Made by a program: the position numbers and the translations under genes
Shown here: in pieces, positions 1 to 6,074 of the stretch
Numbering within the stretch: the stretch's first letter is position 1
Layout: every line of letters begins with the position of its first letter
Assembly (NCBI GenBank): GCA_046153015.1
Contig: JBJXGF010000402.1
Coordinates: 1 to 11,000 of the forward strand
Reading direction: 5' to 3'
Length of the DNA stretch: 11,000 nt
Origin: JBJXGF01 sp046153015
GTDB taxonomy: Bacteria; Actinomycetota; Acidimicrobiia; Acidimicrobiales; CAIXPF01
The notes under the pieces: model-generated
Told to the model about the DNA's origin: nothing
Database searches by the model: none
Seen by the model: the letters and a program-made list of their open reading frames with translations, nothing else

Positions 1-254
1 GCCGGCGCGTACGGCTCGCTGAGGGGGTCGGCGGCGGCGGCCCCGGCGCACGACGCTGCGGCGCCGCCGGCCAGGAGCAGCCACGCCCACGCCGCGGCGG
101 GACGTTGGCGCACGAGCGACGCCACGAGGCCGAGCGCGGCGAGGGCCGCGGCGCCGCCGCCGAAGCCGGCCCAGAACGGCAGCGGCCCGAGCGCGGCGAC
201 CAGACCGAGGGCGCCCGCGCCGGCGACGATCGCTGCTGCCCCTCGCCGCTTCAT
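1..254 (-). CDS. Multi-pass membrane protein, unknown function (C-terminal part cut off by window edge)
   Basis: This minus-strand frame is open from an ATG at 254 to the left edge, giving 84 codons; an in-frame ATG at 260 is an alternative start. The product begins with a positively charged MKRRG and continues with three hydrophobic stretches at about residues 6-22, 27-47 and 54-72. Two of these are separated by the basic LVRQRP at about 47-52, as in an inner-membrane protein. The visible third codon positions are nearly all G or C, and the plus-strand frame across the same bases is Arg-rich and looks spurious. I do not recognise the family. The gene is divergent from the PhoU/TrkA_C gene, with about 140 nt between them. 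I see no clear Shine-Dalgarno sequence. A transporter or channel partner for the TrkA_C protein is possible but is inference only. Confidence 0.55.
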   Translation of the reverse strand, partial: MKRRGAAAIVAGAGALGLVAALGPLPFWAGFGGGAAALAALGLVASLVRQRPAAAWAWLLLAGGAAASCAGAAAADPLSEPYAP

Positions 255-377
255 GGTCATGGAGATCGGCGCCCCGGCCCCCGGGCTGAAACCCGCCGGG
301 GCTCGGCGGGCAAGGGCGCCCATGGCCTCGGGGCCGGTCGCGACGCGCCGGGGAGCGCGTCGGTTCTGCGGCGTCGG

Positions 378-383
378 TACTAT
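378..383 (+). promoter_or_regulatory. -10-like hexamer TACTAT for the PhoU/TrkA_C gene
   Basis: TACTAT fits the TANNNT consensus of a sigma-70-type -10 element and stands out in very GC-rich DNA. It ends 12 nt before the ATG at 396, so transcription would begin within about 6 nt of the start codon. No recognisable -35 element or Shine-Dalgarno sequence is present. Confidence 0.4.
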
Positions 384-395
384 CGCGCCGCGCCG

Positions 396-1631
396 ATGGA
401 CCACCGACCTCGCAACCTTCGCTCGATGCTCTCCGAGTCCAAGGACCTGTCGGAGCTGATGGTCGACCTCGCCTATGCGGCGCTGTACTTCGGCGATCCC
501 GACATGGCCGAGGAGGTGCAGGAGCTCGAGGAGACGATGAGCGAGCTGGTGCACGCCATGCGCGGCGTGTGCATCCTGGCCGCCCGCAGCCCCCGCGACG
601 CCGACGAGATGGCGGCGGTGCTGCAGGTGATCTCCGCCATCGAGAACATCGCCAACCTCGCGGTCGACATCGCCCGGATCGTGACCCACCGCCTGGGCAT
701 CCCCCGCGAGCTGGTGGCCGATCTGTCCAACGCCGACGAGGTGTCGCACCGGGTGCTGGTGCGCGATGGCTCCCACATGGCGCACCGCCCGCTCGCCTCG
801 CTCGAGCTGCCGATCGTGACCGGCATGCGGGTGGTGGCGATCCGCCGGGACCGGGAGTGGATCACCGACGTCGACGGGGACAGCATCCTGCTGCCGGCCG
901 ACGTGCTGTTCCTCCACGGCCCCCCGGCCGGCATCGTGCGTCTGCGTGAGCTGGCCGGCGCGTCGCGCTGGACTCCGCCGCTGCCGCCCGACGACGGCGG
1001 GCTCACCGATCTCGGCCGGGCCGTCGACGTGCTGGTCGAGATGAAGAACGTGTCGGAGGTGGCGGTGGGTCTCGCCTACTCCGCGCTGGTGCTGCGCGAC
1101 CAGGGCCTCGCCGCCGAGGTGGGTCACCTGGAGGACCGCCTCGACGAGATGCGGGACCGGCTGGAGCTGTGGGTGCTGCGCGCCGCGGGCGGCAACCCGG
1201 ACCCGGCGCCGCTGCGGGGCCTGCTGCGCCTGGCGCAGGCCGCGGAGGACCTCGGCGACCAGGCGCAGCAGATGGTTTGGCTGATCGAGCAGGACGAGGA
1301 TCTGCACCCCGTGCTCGGGCTGGCGCTGGGCGACACCGACGAGGTGACCGTGCGGGTGCCGGTGGCGGCGGGCTCGGAGGCCGACGGGGCGACCCTCGGG
1401 GAGTTGCAGCTCGACCTGGAGCCGGGCTACAGCGTGATGGCGGTGCAGCGCGGCGGCAAGTACTTCTACCGGCCGCGTGGCCACGTGCGCCTCGAGGCCG
1501 GCGACGAGGTCATCGCCCGCGGGCCGTACTACGGCCGACCGCTCCTGGCCGAGCGGCTCGGGTGGGAGCTCCGCCTCGACGAGGAGACCGGCGAGCTCGA
1601 GCTGGCGCCCGCCCCCGGCCACGCCGCGTGA
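396..1631 (+). CDS. Duplicated PhoU-like / TrkA_C (RCK_C) domain protein
   Basis: This 411-residue cytosolic protein is built from two tandem copies of the same unit. Copy 1 has a helical PhoU-like segment (about residues 10-105) and a TrkA_C/RCK_C-type beta-alpha domain (about 114-188). Copy 2 has the helical segment at about 208-305 and the TrkA_C domain at about 315-385. The copies align at an offset near 201: SESKDLSELMVDLAYAAL at 13 matches VEMKNVSEVAVGLAYSAL at 214, and DEVSHRV at 114 matches DEVTVRV at 315. This is the architecture of the COG3273-type PhoU plus TrkA_C proteins. TrkA_C domains bind ligands and gate cation transporters, so a role in potassium or divalent cation transport is likely but unproven. 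No membrane segments or Rossmann (TrkA_N) domain are seen. The start at 396 is preferred over upstream codons because the 97-codon extension from 105 is Arg-rich, does not resemble the family and runs antisense to the membrane gene. Confidence 0.85.
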   Translation: MDHRPRNLRSMLSESKDLSELMVDLAYAALYFGDPDMAEEVQELEETMSELVHAMRGVCILAARSPRDADEMAAVLQVISAIENIANLAVDIARIVTHRLGIPRELVADLSNADEVSHRVLVRDGSHMAHRPLASLELPIVTGMRVVAIRRDREWITDVDGDSILLPADVLFLHGPPAGIVRLRELAGASRWTPPLPPDDGGLTDLGRAVDVLVEMKNVSEVAVGLAYSALVLRDQGLAAEVGHLEDRLDEMRDRLELWVLRAAGGNPDPAPLRGLLRLAQAAEDLGDQAQQMVWLIEQDEDLHPVLGLALGDTDEVTVRVPVAAGSEADGATLGELQLDLEPGYSVMAVQRGGKYFYRPRGHVRLEAGDEVIARGPYYGRPLLAERLGWELRLDEETGELELAPAPGHAA

Positions 1632-1669
1632 CGCGCCGCCGGGCCGACGGCGGTTGGGCGGGCCGCTGC

Positions 1670-1675
1670 TACCTT
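1670..1675 (+). promoter_or_regulatory. -10-like hexamer TACCTT for mca
   Basis: TACCTT ends 8 nt before the ATG at 1684, which places the predicted transcription start at or within 1-2 nt of the start codon. There is no Shine-Dalgarno sequence in the gap. This is consistent with a leaderless mca mRNA. No good -35 hexamer is visible at the usual distance. Confidence 0.45.
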
Positions 1676-1683
1676 GAACTGCG

Positions 1684-2577
1684 ATGCTCGTCCTGACCGG
1701 CGCCGACCGGGACCTCGCCTCCCGGCCGCGCCGCCTCCTGTCTATCCACGCCCACCCCGACGACGAGGCCTCGAAGGGCTCGGCCACCGTCGCCTACTAC
1801 GCCGAGCAGGGCGTCGGCGCGGTGCTCGTGTGCTGCACCGGGGGCGAGGCGGGCGACATCTTGAACCCCGCCATGGACCTGCCCGACGTGCGGGCCAACC
1901 TGGCCGCCATCCGCCAGGCCGAGTTGGCCAAGTCGGCCGGCATCATCGGCTACGAGCGGGTGTGGATGCTGGGCTATCGCGATTCGGGCATGCCCGACAC
2001 CGAGGCCAACGCCCACCCCGACTGCTTCGCGCAGGCCGAGTTCGCCGAGGCGGTCGAGCGCCTGGTGCGCATCATCCGGGCTGAGCGCCCGCACGTGATC
2101 GTCACCTATCCCGACGACCAGCGGGGCTACCGCCATCCCGACCATCTGCGGGTGCATGACATCTCCGGCCCGGCGTTCGCGCTGGCCGCCGACCCGCACG
2201 CCCTGCCCGACGCCGGGGCGCCGTGGCGGCCGCTGAAGCTCTACTACTCCACGTGGTCGATGGCCCGGATCGTGGCCACCCACCAGGCGATGGTGTCGCG
2301 GGGCATCGCCTCGCCCTACGACGACGACTGGCTGTCCCGGCCGTCTCACGATCATCGGATCACCAGCCGGGTGTGGATCGGCGACCACTTCGACGCGCGG
2401 CCCGACTCGCTGCTGGCTCACGCCACACAGGTGGATCCCACCTCGCCGTTCTGGTTCGGCCTGCCCCGCGACGTGGCCCGCACCGTGCACCCCTACGACG
2501 ACTACATCCTGGCCCGCACCCACGTGCCGGTCGATCTCCCGGAGGACGACCTGTTCAGCGGCGTGGAGCTGGCGTGA
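1684..2577 (+). CDS. mca: Mycothiol S-conjugate amidase (Mca)
   Basis: This 297-residue zinc amidase belongs to the PIG-L/LmbE family. Mca cleaves mycothiol S-conjugates to release a mercapturic acid (for export) and GlcN-Ins (for mycothiol recycling), as part of cytosolic detoxification. The motif HAHPDDEASKG at 22-32 gives zinc ligands H24 and D27 and the likely catalytic base D26. HPDH at 151-154 supplies the third zinc ligand, probably H154. ASKG after the motif, ILNPAMDLP at 59-67, HATQVDP at 246-252 and the C-terminal LPEDDLFSGVE match Mca and not the related GlcNAc-Ins deacetylase MshB, in which that loop differs. The length is normal for Mca (just under 300 aa). The protein implies that the host makes mycothiol, hence an actinobacterium. 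Its stop overlaps the next gene's GTG by 4 nt. Confidence 0.93.
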   Translation: MLVLTGADRDLASRPRRLLSIHAHPDDEASKGSATVAYYAEQGVGAVLVCCTGGEAGDILNPAMDLPDVRANLAAIRQAELAKSAGIIGYERVWMLGYRDSGMPDTEANAHPDCFAQAEFAEAVERLVRIIRAERPHVIVTYPDDQRGYRHPDHLRVHDISGPAFALAADPHALPDAGAPWRPLKLYYSTWSMARIVATHQAMVSRGIASPYDDDWLSRPSHDHRITSRVWIGDHFDARPDSLLAHATQVDPTSPFWFGLPRDVARTVHPYDDYILARTHVPVDLPEDDLFSGVELA

Positions 2578-2957
2578 GCCGGTACCTCTCGCCCGAGTGG
2601 CTGGCCGAGGCCACCGCCGCCGTGGCCGACGCCCCCGGGGCGGGGGCGCTGCGGGTGGAGGTCACCGTCGCCGGCGCGCCGGCCGGCAAGCTCACCTACC
2701 ACCTCCTGGCCGAACCGGGCGGGCCGCTGGAGCTGGCGCCGGGGCCCGATGCCGGGGCGCCGGCTCACCTCGATCTCACCTGGGCCGACGCCGTCGCCGA
2801 GGCCCGGGGCGAGCTCGACCCGGCGGTGGCGTACATGCAGGGCCGCACCAAGACCAAGGGCGCCACCGCCCCCGTGGTCGAGCTGCTCCGCCGCCTCGCC
2901 GATCCCGCCGTGGCCGCCCGGCTGCGGGCCGCCGCCGCCGACGCCGAGCTGGAGTGA
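2574..2957 (+). CDS. SCP2-like sterol/lipid carrier domain protein
   Basis: This small single-domain protein of 127 residues starts at a GTG within the GTGA overlap with the mca stop codon, so it is probably translated by coupled reinitiation. The layout is an N-terminal helix (about 5-20), strands around VEVTVAGAPAGKLTYHLL at 28-45, the segment HLDLTWADAVAEARGELDP at 65-83, then YMQGRTKTKGATAPVVELL at 87-105 and a C-terminal helix. The YMQG-R-K-KG step followed by a helix is typical of SCP2-fold (sterol carrier protein 2) proteins, which bind acyl-CoAs, fatty acids or other hydrophobic ligands. No signal peptide is present. Its coupling to Mca suggests a role with hydrophobic conjugates or lipid metabolism, but that is inference. 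The family assignment rests on motif recall, not a search. Confidence 0.72.
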   Translation: MSRYLSPEWLAEATAAVADAPGAGALRVEVTVAGAPAGKLTYHLLAEPGGPLELAPGPDAGAPAHLDLTWADAVAEARGELDPAVAYMQGRTKTKGATAPVVELLRRLADPAVAARLRAAAADAELE

Positions 2958-2987
2958 GGGCCGCCAGTCAGAAGCAGATGGGGGCGG

Positions 2988-3836
2988 CTAGGACGCCGAG
3001 CGCAGGCCCAGGGCGGCGCGCTGCAGGTCGCGCAGCGGCCGGTAGCCGATGAGCGTGAGGGCGGCTAGCCGCTCCCGGATCTCGGGATCGGCGGTGAGCA
3101 GCCGGTGGGCCTCGGCGGCGCCGGCGGCGTCGTCGGCGTAGGCGGCGAGCTCCTCGCTCTGGCGCGCCGGGTCGAGCGAGATCTCGGTCACGCCCGGCTG
3201 GAGCCCGTCGAGCGCGGCGAGCAGCTGCTGGCGACTGTTGGGGCCGCCCACCCAGAGCACATGATCGGGCGCCACCACCCCCTCGTCGTGCGCGAGGCGG
3301 CGCAGCGGGAACTGGCTCAGCTCCTCCACGGCCGAGGGCGGCAGCCGCAGCGGCAGCGCGAACTCCACGGCCAGCTCGAGGCACACGTCGAAGAACTCCG
3401 GCCGCAGGTGCAGCGTGCTCTGGTGGCTGCCCACGTGGGTGACGTCCACGCCCCACTGCATCGCCCGTTCGATCTGGGCCCGGCATTCGCGGCGCACCTC
3501 GGCCACATCCGCGTGCTCCCAGAGGTCTTCGATCGTGCGGGGGAAGCCGCCGTCGCCGTCGAGCAGCGACGGCGCTTGCGTGATCGGCCCCCACCGGTAC
3601 CGGGCGTACTCGGCGTTGACGGTGAGGTGCACGCCGACGTCCTCGCCCCGATAGTCGGCGGCCGCCCCCCGGGCCCAGGGGCAGGGGACCATCAGGCTGG
3701 CGGTGGAGGCGGCGCCGGTCCGCAGCGCGTCGTACACGCCGCTGTTCGCCGCGTGGCTCACGCCGAGCGTGTTTGCCGCCACGATCAGCAGCTTCGCGTC
3801 GGCTGCATAGCCCAGGCGGCGGGCGAGCTCGGTCAC
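2988..3836 (-). CDS. ChbG/HpnK (YdjC)-type carbohydrate deacetylase homologue, catalytic residues degenerate
   Basis: This 282-residue protein has the overall order of a ChbG/HpnK (YdjC) deacetylase. Family members are metal-dependent enzymes that remove N-acetyl groups from oligosaccharides or glycolipids. Visible landmarks are LLIVAANTLGVSHAAN (16-31), STASLMVPCPWARGAA (44-59), DVGVHLTVNAEY (66-77), RYRWGPI (79-85), VTHVGSHQSTLHLRPEFFDV (132-151) and GVTEISLDPA (215-224). The expected N-terminal NADDLG is here AANTLG, so the catalytic and metal Asp pair is N22-T23. The usual DSH is GSH, with G136 and H138. The usual HPA/HPG acid is DPA, with D222. H70 and H138 are retained. The enzyme may therefore be inactive or altered. 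The GTG start at 3836 is chosen because TACCCT lies 8 nt upstream and homology begins soon after; the frame stays open further upstream without homology. The gene is convergent with the SCP2-like gene, 30 nt apart. Confidence 0.8.
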   Translation of the reverse strand: MTELARRLGYAADAKLLIVAANTLGVSHAANSGVYDALRTGAASTASLMVPCPWARGAAADYRGEDVGVHLTVNAEYARYRWGPITQAPSLLDGDGGFPRTIEDLWEHADVAEVRRECRAQIERAMQWGVDVTHVGSHQSTLHLRPEFFDVCLELAVEFALPLRLPPSAVEELSQFPLRRLAHDEGVVAPDHVLWVGGPNSRQQLLAALDGLQPGVTEISLDPARQSEELAAYADDAAGAAEAHRLLTADPEIRERLAALTLIGYRPLRDLQRAALGLRSAS

Positions 3837-3844
3837 GTCATCGA

Positions 3845-3850
3845 AGGGTA
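3845..3850 (-). promoter_or_regulatory. -10-like hexamer TACCCT for the ChbG-like gene
   Basis: Read on the minus strand, TACCCT is followed by 8 nt and then GTG at 3836. This gives a predicted transcription start at or next to the start codon, and no Shine-Dalgarno sequence is present. The site supports GTG 3836 as the translation start and suggests transcription separate from the nuclease gene 47 nt upstream. Confidence 0.4.
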
Positions 3851-3883
3851 GCGGACGGCGCGGACGCGCCACCGCGGCGAGGC

Positions 3884-4432
3884 CTACGCCTGCGCCGGGG
3901 CCGGTTCGTGCCCGCCGCCGCAGGCGCCCCACAACCCCAGCCGCCCGGCGCGGGCGGCGCCGGCGGCGGAGGCGAACGCCGCGGAGAACGTGGTGTTGGG
4001 CGCCACCTCGAGGACGTCGGCGAAGCCCTCGGCCGCGAGGGTGAGGTTCACGAACAACCCGCCCCGATCCTCTGGCCCCGCGGCGCGGATCACGTAGGCG
4101 AGCAGGCGGCCGTAGCGGTCCTGCGCTTCGGCGTCTCGCACGAGCGTGACCGCCGCGCCCGGCGGCGCCAGCTCGGCGAGGCGGGCGGCGGCTTCGTGCG
4201 CGTAGCACTCGACCGCGGCGCCGGGCTTCTTCGATTCGGGGGTGTCGATGCCGATGAGCCGGACGGCGCGTTCGGCGCCGCCGACGCGGGCCACCAGCGT
4301 GTCGCCGTCGACCACGCGCACCACGGTGGCCGCCCCGGCCGGCGCCGGGGGCGGCGCAGGGCGAGCCGCGGTGCAGCCAACGGCGAGCGCGGCCGACGCC
4401 GCCAGTAGGGCGACCGAACGCGCTGCGGCCAC
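3884..4432 (-). CDS. Secreted or lipid-anchored SNase-like (thermonuclease family) nuclease
   Basis: This 182-residue protein has an export signal. A hydrophobic N-terminus (about 6-19) ends in LAVGC with Cys20, a somewhat weak lipobox because Ala and not Leu sits at -3. A Pro/Ala-rich linker (22-35) and a staphylococcal-nuclease-type OB-fold domain (about 36-172) follow. The catalytic set appears complete: VVDGDTLVA with D42 and D44, VRLIGIDTPES with R58, D63, T64 and E66, and DRYGRLLAYV with R109 as the equivalent of SNase Arg87. The family cleaves DNA and RNA in a Ca2+-dependent way outside the cytoplasm, so nutrient or eDNA scavenging is likely. The tail LGLWGACGG (165-173) is common in bacterial members. 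A strong Shine-Dalgarno sequence precedes the GTG start. The gene lies 102 nt after the thiolase stop. Confidence 0.88.
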   Translation of the reverse strand: MAAARSVALLAASAALAVGCTAARPAPPPAPAGAATVVRVVDGDTLVARVGGAERAVRLIGIDTPESKKPGAAVECYAHEAAARLAELAPPGAAVTLVRDAEAQDRYGRLLAYVIRAAGPEDRGGLFVNLTLAAEGFADVLEVAPNTTFSAAFASAAGAARAGRLGLWGACGGGHEPAPAQA

Positions 4433-4436
4433 GCCG

Positions 4437-4444
4437 ACCTCCTC
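4437..4444 (-). promoter_or_regulatory. Strong Shine-Dalgarno sequence (GAGGAGGT) of the nuclease gene
   Basis: On the minus strand GAGGAGGT is followed by CGGC and then GTG at 4432. It is by far the strongest ribosome-binding site in the window and fixes the GTG start. It contrasts with the neighbouring genes that lack any such site. Confidence 0.75.
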
Positions 4445-4493
4445 GTTGTCGGAGCGAAGGAGCGGCGCGGCCGCGAGCGGATGAGGGGGGGGT

Positions 4494-4517
4494 GGGCGGC
4501 GGCTGCGGCGGCCGCCC
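4494..4517 (-). terminator. GC-rich hairpin downstream of the thiolase gene, possible terminator
   Basis: A perfect 7-bp inverted repeat (GGGCGGC at 4494-4500, GCCGCCC at 4511-4517) with a 10-nt loop lies 18 nt past the thiolase stop. On the minus strand it is followed by a C-run and no U tract, so it is not a classical intrinsic terminator. An eight-G run (4485-4492, plus strand) abuts it. The rest of the 4433-4534 gap holds only the nuclease ribosome-binding site. In DNA this GC-rich such hairpins arise by chance. Confidence 0.2.
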
Positions 4518-4534
4518 GACGAATCGGGCTGAAC

Positions 4535-5722
4535 CTAGAGGCGCTCGATGATCGTGCCGGTGCCGAGGCCGCCGCCGCAGCACATCGTGACCAGGCCGTA
4601 CCGGCCGCCGGTGCGCTCGAGCTCGTGCAGCGCCTTGGTCATGAGGATCGAGCCGGTGCCGCCCAACGGATGGCCGAGCGCGATGGCGCCGCCGTTGGGG
4701 TTGACCTTCTCCATGTCGGGCTGGAACTCGTGCGCCCAGGCCAGCACCACCGACGCGAACGCCTCGTTGATCTCGGTCACGTCGATGTCGCCGATCGACA
4801 GGCCGGTGCGGGAGAAGAGCCGGTTGGTGGCGTCGATCGGGCCGGTGAGCATGAGCACCGGGTCGGTGCCGACGAGGCAGGTGTCGACCACCCGCGCCCG
4901 GGCCCGCAGGCCGAGCTCCTTGGCCCGCTCGGCGCTCATCATCAGCACCGCGCCGGCGCCGTCGGAGATCTGCGACGAGCTGCCCGCGGTGTGCACGCCG
5001 TTGGGCCGGGCCACCGGCTTGAGCTGCGCCAGGCCCTCGAGGGTGGTCTCGCGCATGCCGCCGTCGCGCACGACCCGGTGGGTGGTTCCGCTGGGCTTGC
5101 CGTCCTCGCCGAGATCGGGCGCGTCGACCGGCACGACCTGGGTGTCGAAGCGGCCCTCGGCCCAGGCGCGCAGCGCCCGCTGCTGGGACTGCAGGCCGAA
5201 CTGGTCGCACTGCTCGCGGGTGATGCCGTACTTGTCGGCCACCCGCTCGGCGCCTTCGAACTGGCTCGTGTACTCGTAGTTGGCGAAGTAGGTCTTGGGG
5301 ATGGCGCGGCCGAGGCCGAGGCCGGCGATCTCCTTGCTGGCGTTGGCGCCGATCGGGATGCGGCTCATGTTCTCCACGCCGCAGCCGAGGGCGATGTCGA
5401 CCACGCCGGACTGCACCAGCGCGGCGGCCATGTTGGTGGCCTGCTGGCTGGAGCCGCACTGGGTGTCGACCGTGGTGGCGGCCACCGTGAGCGGCAGGCC
5501 GGCGGTGAGCCACGCCGTGCGGGTGACGTTGTAGGCCTGTTCGCCGACCGCGTCGACGCAGCCGCCGACGACCTGACCGATGAGCGCCGGATCGATGCCG
5601 GCACGTTCGATGACGGCCTTCTGCACGGCGGCGAGAAGGTCGACCGGGTGCATGGTGGAGAGTTCCCCACCACGCCGGCCAACGGCTGAACGGGCAGCTT
5701 CGACGATGACGACTTCGCTCAT
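4535..5722 (-). CDS. Thiolase family protein (acetyl-CoA C-acyltransferase/acetyltransferase)
   Basis: This complete 395-residue thiolase is of the usual family length. It would catalyse CoA-dependent cleavage of 3-ketoacyl-CoA or the reverse condensation, in fatty acid or steroid side-chain breakdown. The nucleophilic Cys89 sits in VDTQCGSSQQATNMAA. NEAFASVV at 319-326 is the conserved NEAF loop. GGAIALGHPLGGTGS at 344-358 holds His351. MCCGGGLGTG at 380-389 holds the acid/base Cys381, with an unusual second Cys at 382 where Ile, Val or Leu is common. The N-terminus SEVVIVEAARSAVGRRGGEL is typical of degradative thiolases of actinobacteria. Substrate range cannot be told from sequence. No dehydrogenase or hydratase partner is adjacent, so it seems to stand alone. 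The start is fixed by homology and by a -10-like TACGCT 7 nt upstream. Confidence 0.93.
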   Translation of the reverse strand: MSEVVIVEAARSAVGRRGGELSTMHPVDLLAAVQKAVIERAGIDPALIGQVVGGCVDAVGEQAYNVTRTAWLTAGLPLTVAATTVDTQCGSSQQATNMAAALVQSGVVDIALGCGVENMSRIPIGANASKEIAGLGLGRAIPKTYFANYEYTSQFEGAERVADKYGITREQCDQFGLQSQQRALRAWAEGRFDTQVVPVDAPDLGEDGKPSGTTHRVVRDGGMRETTLEGLAQLKPVARPNGVHTAGSSSQISDGAGAVLMMSAERAKELGLRARARVVDTCLVGTDPVLMLTGPIDATNRLFSRTGLSIGDIDVTEINEAFASVVLAWAHEFQPDMEKVNPNGGAIALGHPLGGTGSILMTKALHELERTGGRYGLVTMCCGGGLGTGTIIERL

Positions 5723-5729
5723 GCTCGCC

Positions 5730-5735
5730 AGCGTA
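5730..5735 (-). promoter_or_regulatory. -10-like hexamer TACGCT for the thiolase gene
   Basis: On the minus strand TACGCT is followed by 7 nt (GGCGAGC) and the ATG at 5722. This puts the expected transcription start on the start codon itself, so a leaderless mRNA is likely. The rest of the 71-nt gap up to the small gene upstream holds no recognisable -35 element or regulator site. Confidence 0.45.
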
Positions 5736-5793
5736 ATCGAGCCGCTCCGACCTCGGCCGAGCGGGGCCGGGGGACCCCGGCCGGGGCACGCGC

Positions 5794-6045
5794 TCACGCC
5801 GCCGACTGCTCCTCGGCGGCGCCGCCGGCCACCTCCGGCGTGAGCTCGCCAGGCGCCGGGGGCCGCGCCCGTGCCGCAGCCAGCGCGGCCCGAGCCCGGG
5901 CGATGCCGGCCCGCCCGACCTCCCGCGTCTTGTCGTCCAGGCGCCAATCCGGCGCCGAGCGGCGGGCGACGCGGCCCTCGCCGGCGCCGTCGAGGTGGGC
6001 GCCGTCGGTGCGCAGGTTGTCGATCAGGATCAGTTGTGAGGTCAT
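5794..6045 (-). CDS. Small actinobacterial protein of unknown function (83 aa)
   Basis: This 83-residue protein has a short N-terminal segment (MTSQLILIDNL), a central conserved-looking core PDWRLDDKTREVGRAGIARA at 32-51, an Ala/Arg-rich helix to about 60 and a Pro/Glu-rich tail. The core resembles small uncharacterised proteins I recall from many actinobacteria, which share W-R-L-D-x-x-T-R-x-x-G-R followed by a basic helix. No function is known to me. There is no signal peptide or membrane segment; the basic amphipathic helix could bind nucleic acid or a partner protein, but that is speculation. The ATG at 6045 is preceded by a G-run (GATGGGGGC), and CATGAT lies 6 nt before the start. It lies 29 nt after the VOC stop on the same strand, so cotranscription is possible. 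Confidence 0.7.
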   Translation of the reverse strand: MTSQLILIDNLRTDGAHLDGAGEGRVARRSAPDWRLDDKTREVGRAGIARARAALAAARARPPAPGELTPEVAGGAAEEQSAA

Positions 6046-6074
6046 GCCCCCATCATGAAGCGGGGGTGTGACAC

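Noticed and set aside
105..395. N-terminal extension of the PhoU/TrkA_C gene to an upstream ATG at 105
   Set aside because: The added 97 residues are Arg/Gly/Ala-rich with no family resemblance, and they overlap the better-supported minus-strand membrane gene. The ATG at 396 has a -10-like hexamer just upstream, and the domain begins soon after it.
1636..1653. Hairpin CCGCC/GGCGG after the PhoU/TrkA_C stop as an intrinsic terminator
   Set aside because: It has only a 5-bp stem with an 8-nt loop and two T residues after it, lies right at the mca promoter, and is easily produced by chance in this base composition.
4481..5689. Plus-strand open frame of 402 codons antisense to the thiolase
   Set aside because: It is a shadow of the thiolase, whose active-site motifs are all on the minus strand. 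The antisense product is His/Gly/Ala-rich with no recognisable domain.
3837..5789. Upstream continuation of the ChbG-like frame through the nuclease and thiolase genes (a would-be 933-aa protein)
   Set aside because: Stop codons are rare at this GC content. The upstream part is Arg/Pro-rich, overlaps two well-identified genes in other frames, and family similarity begins only just after GTG 3836.
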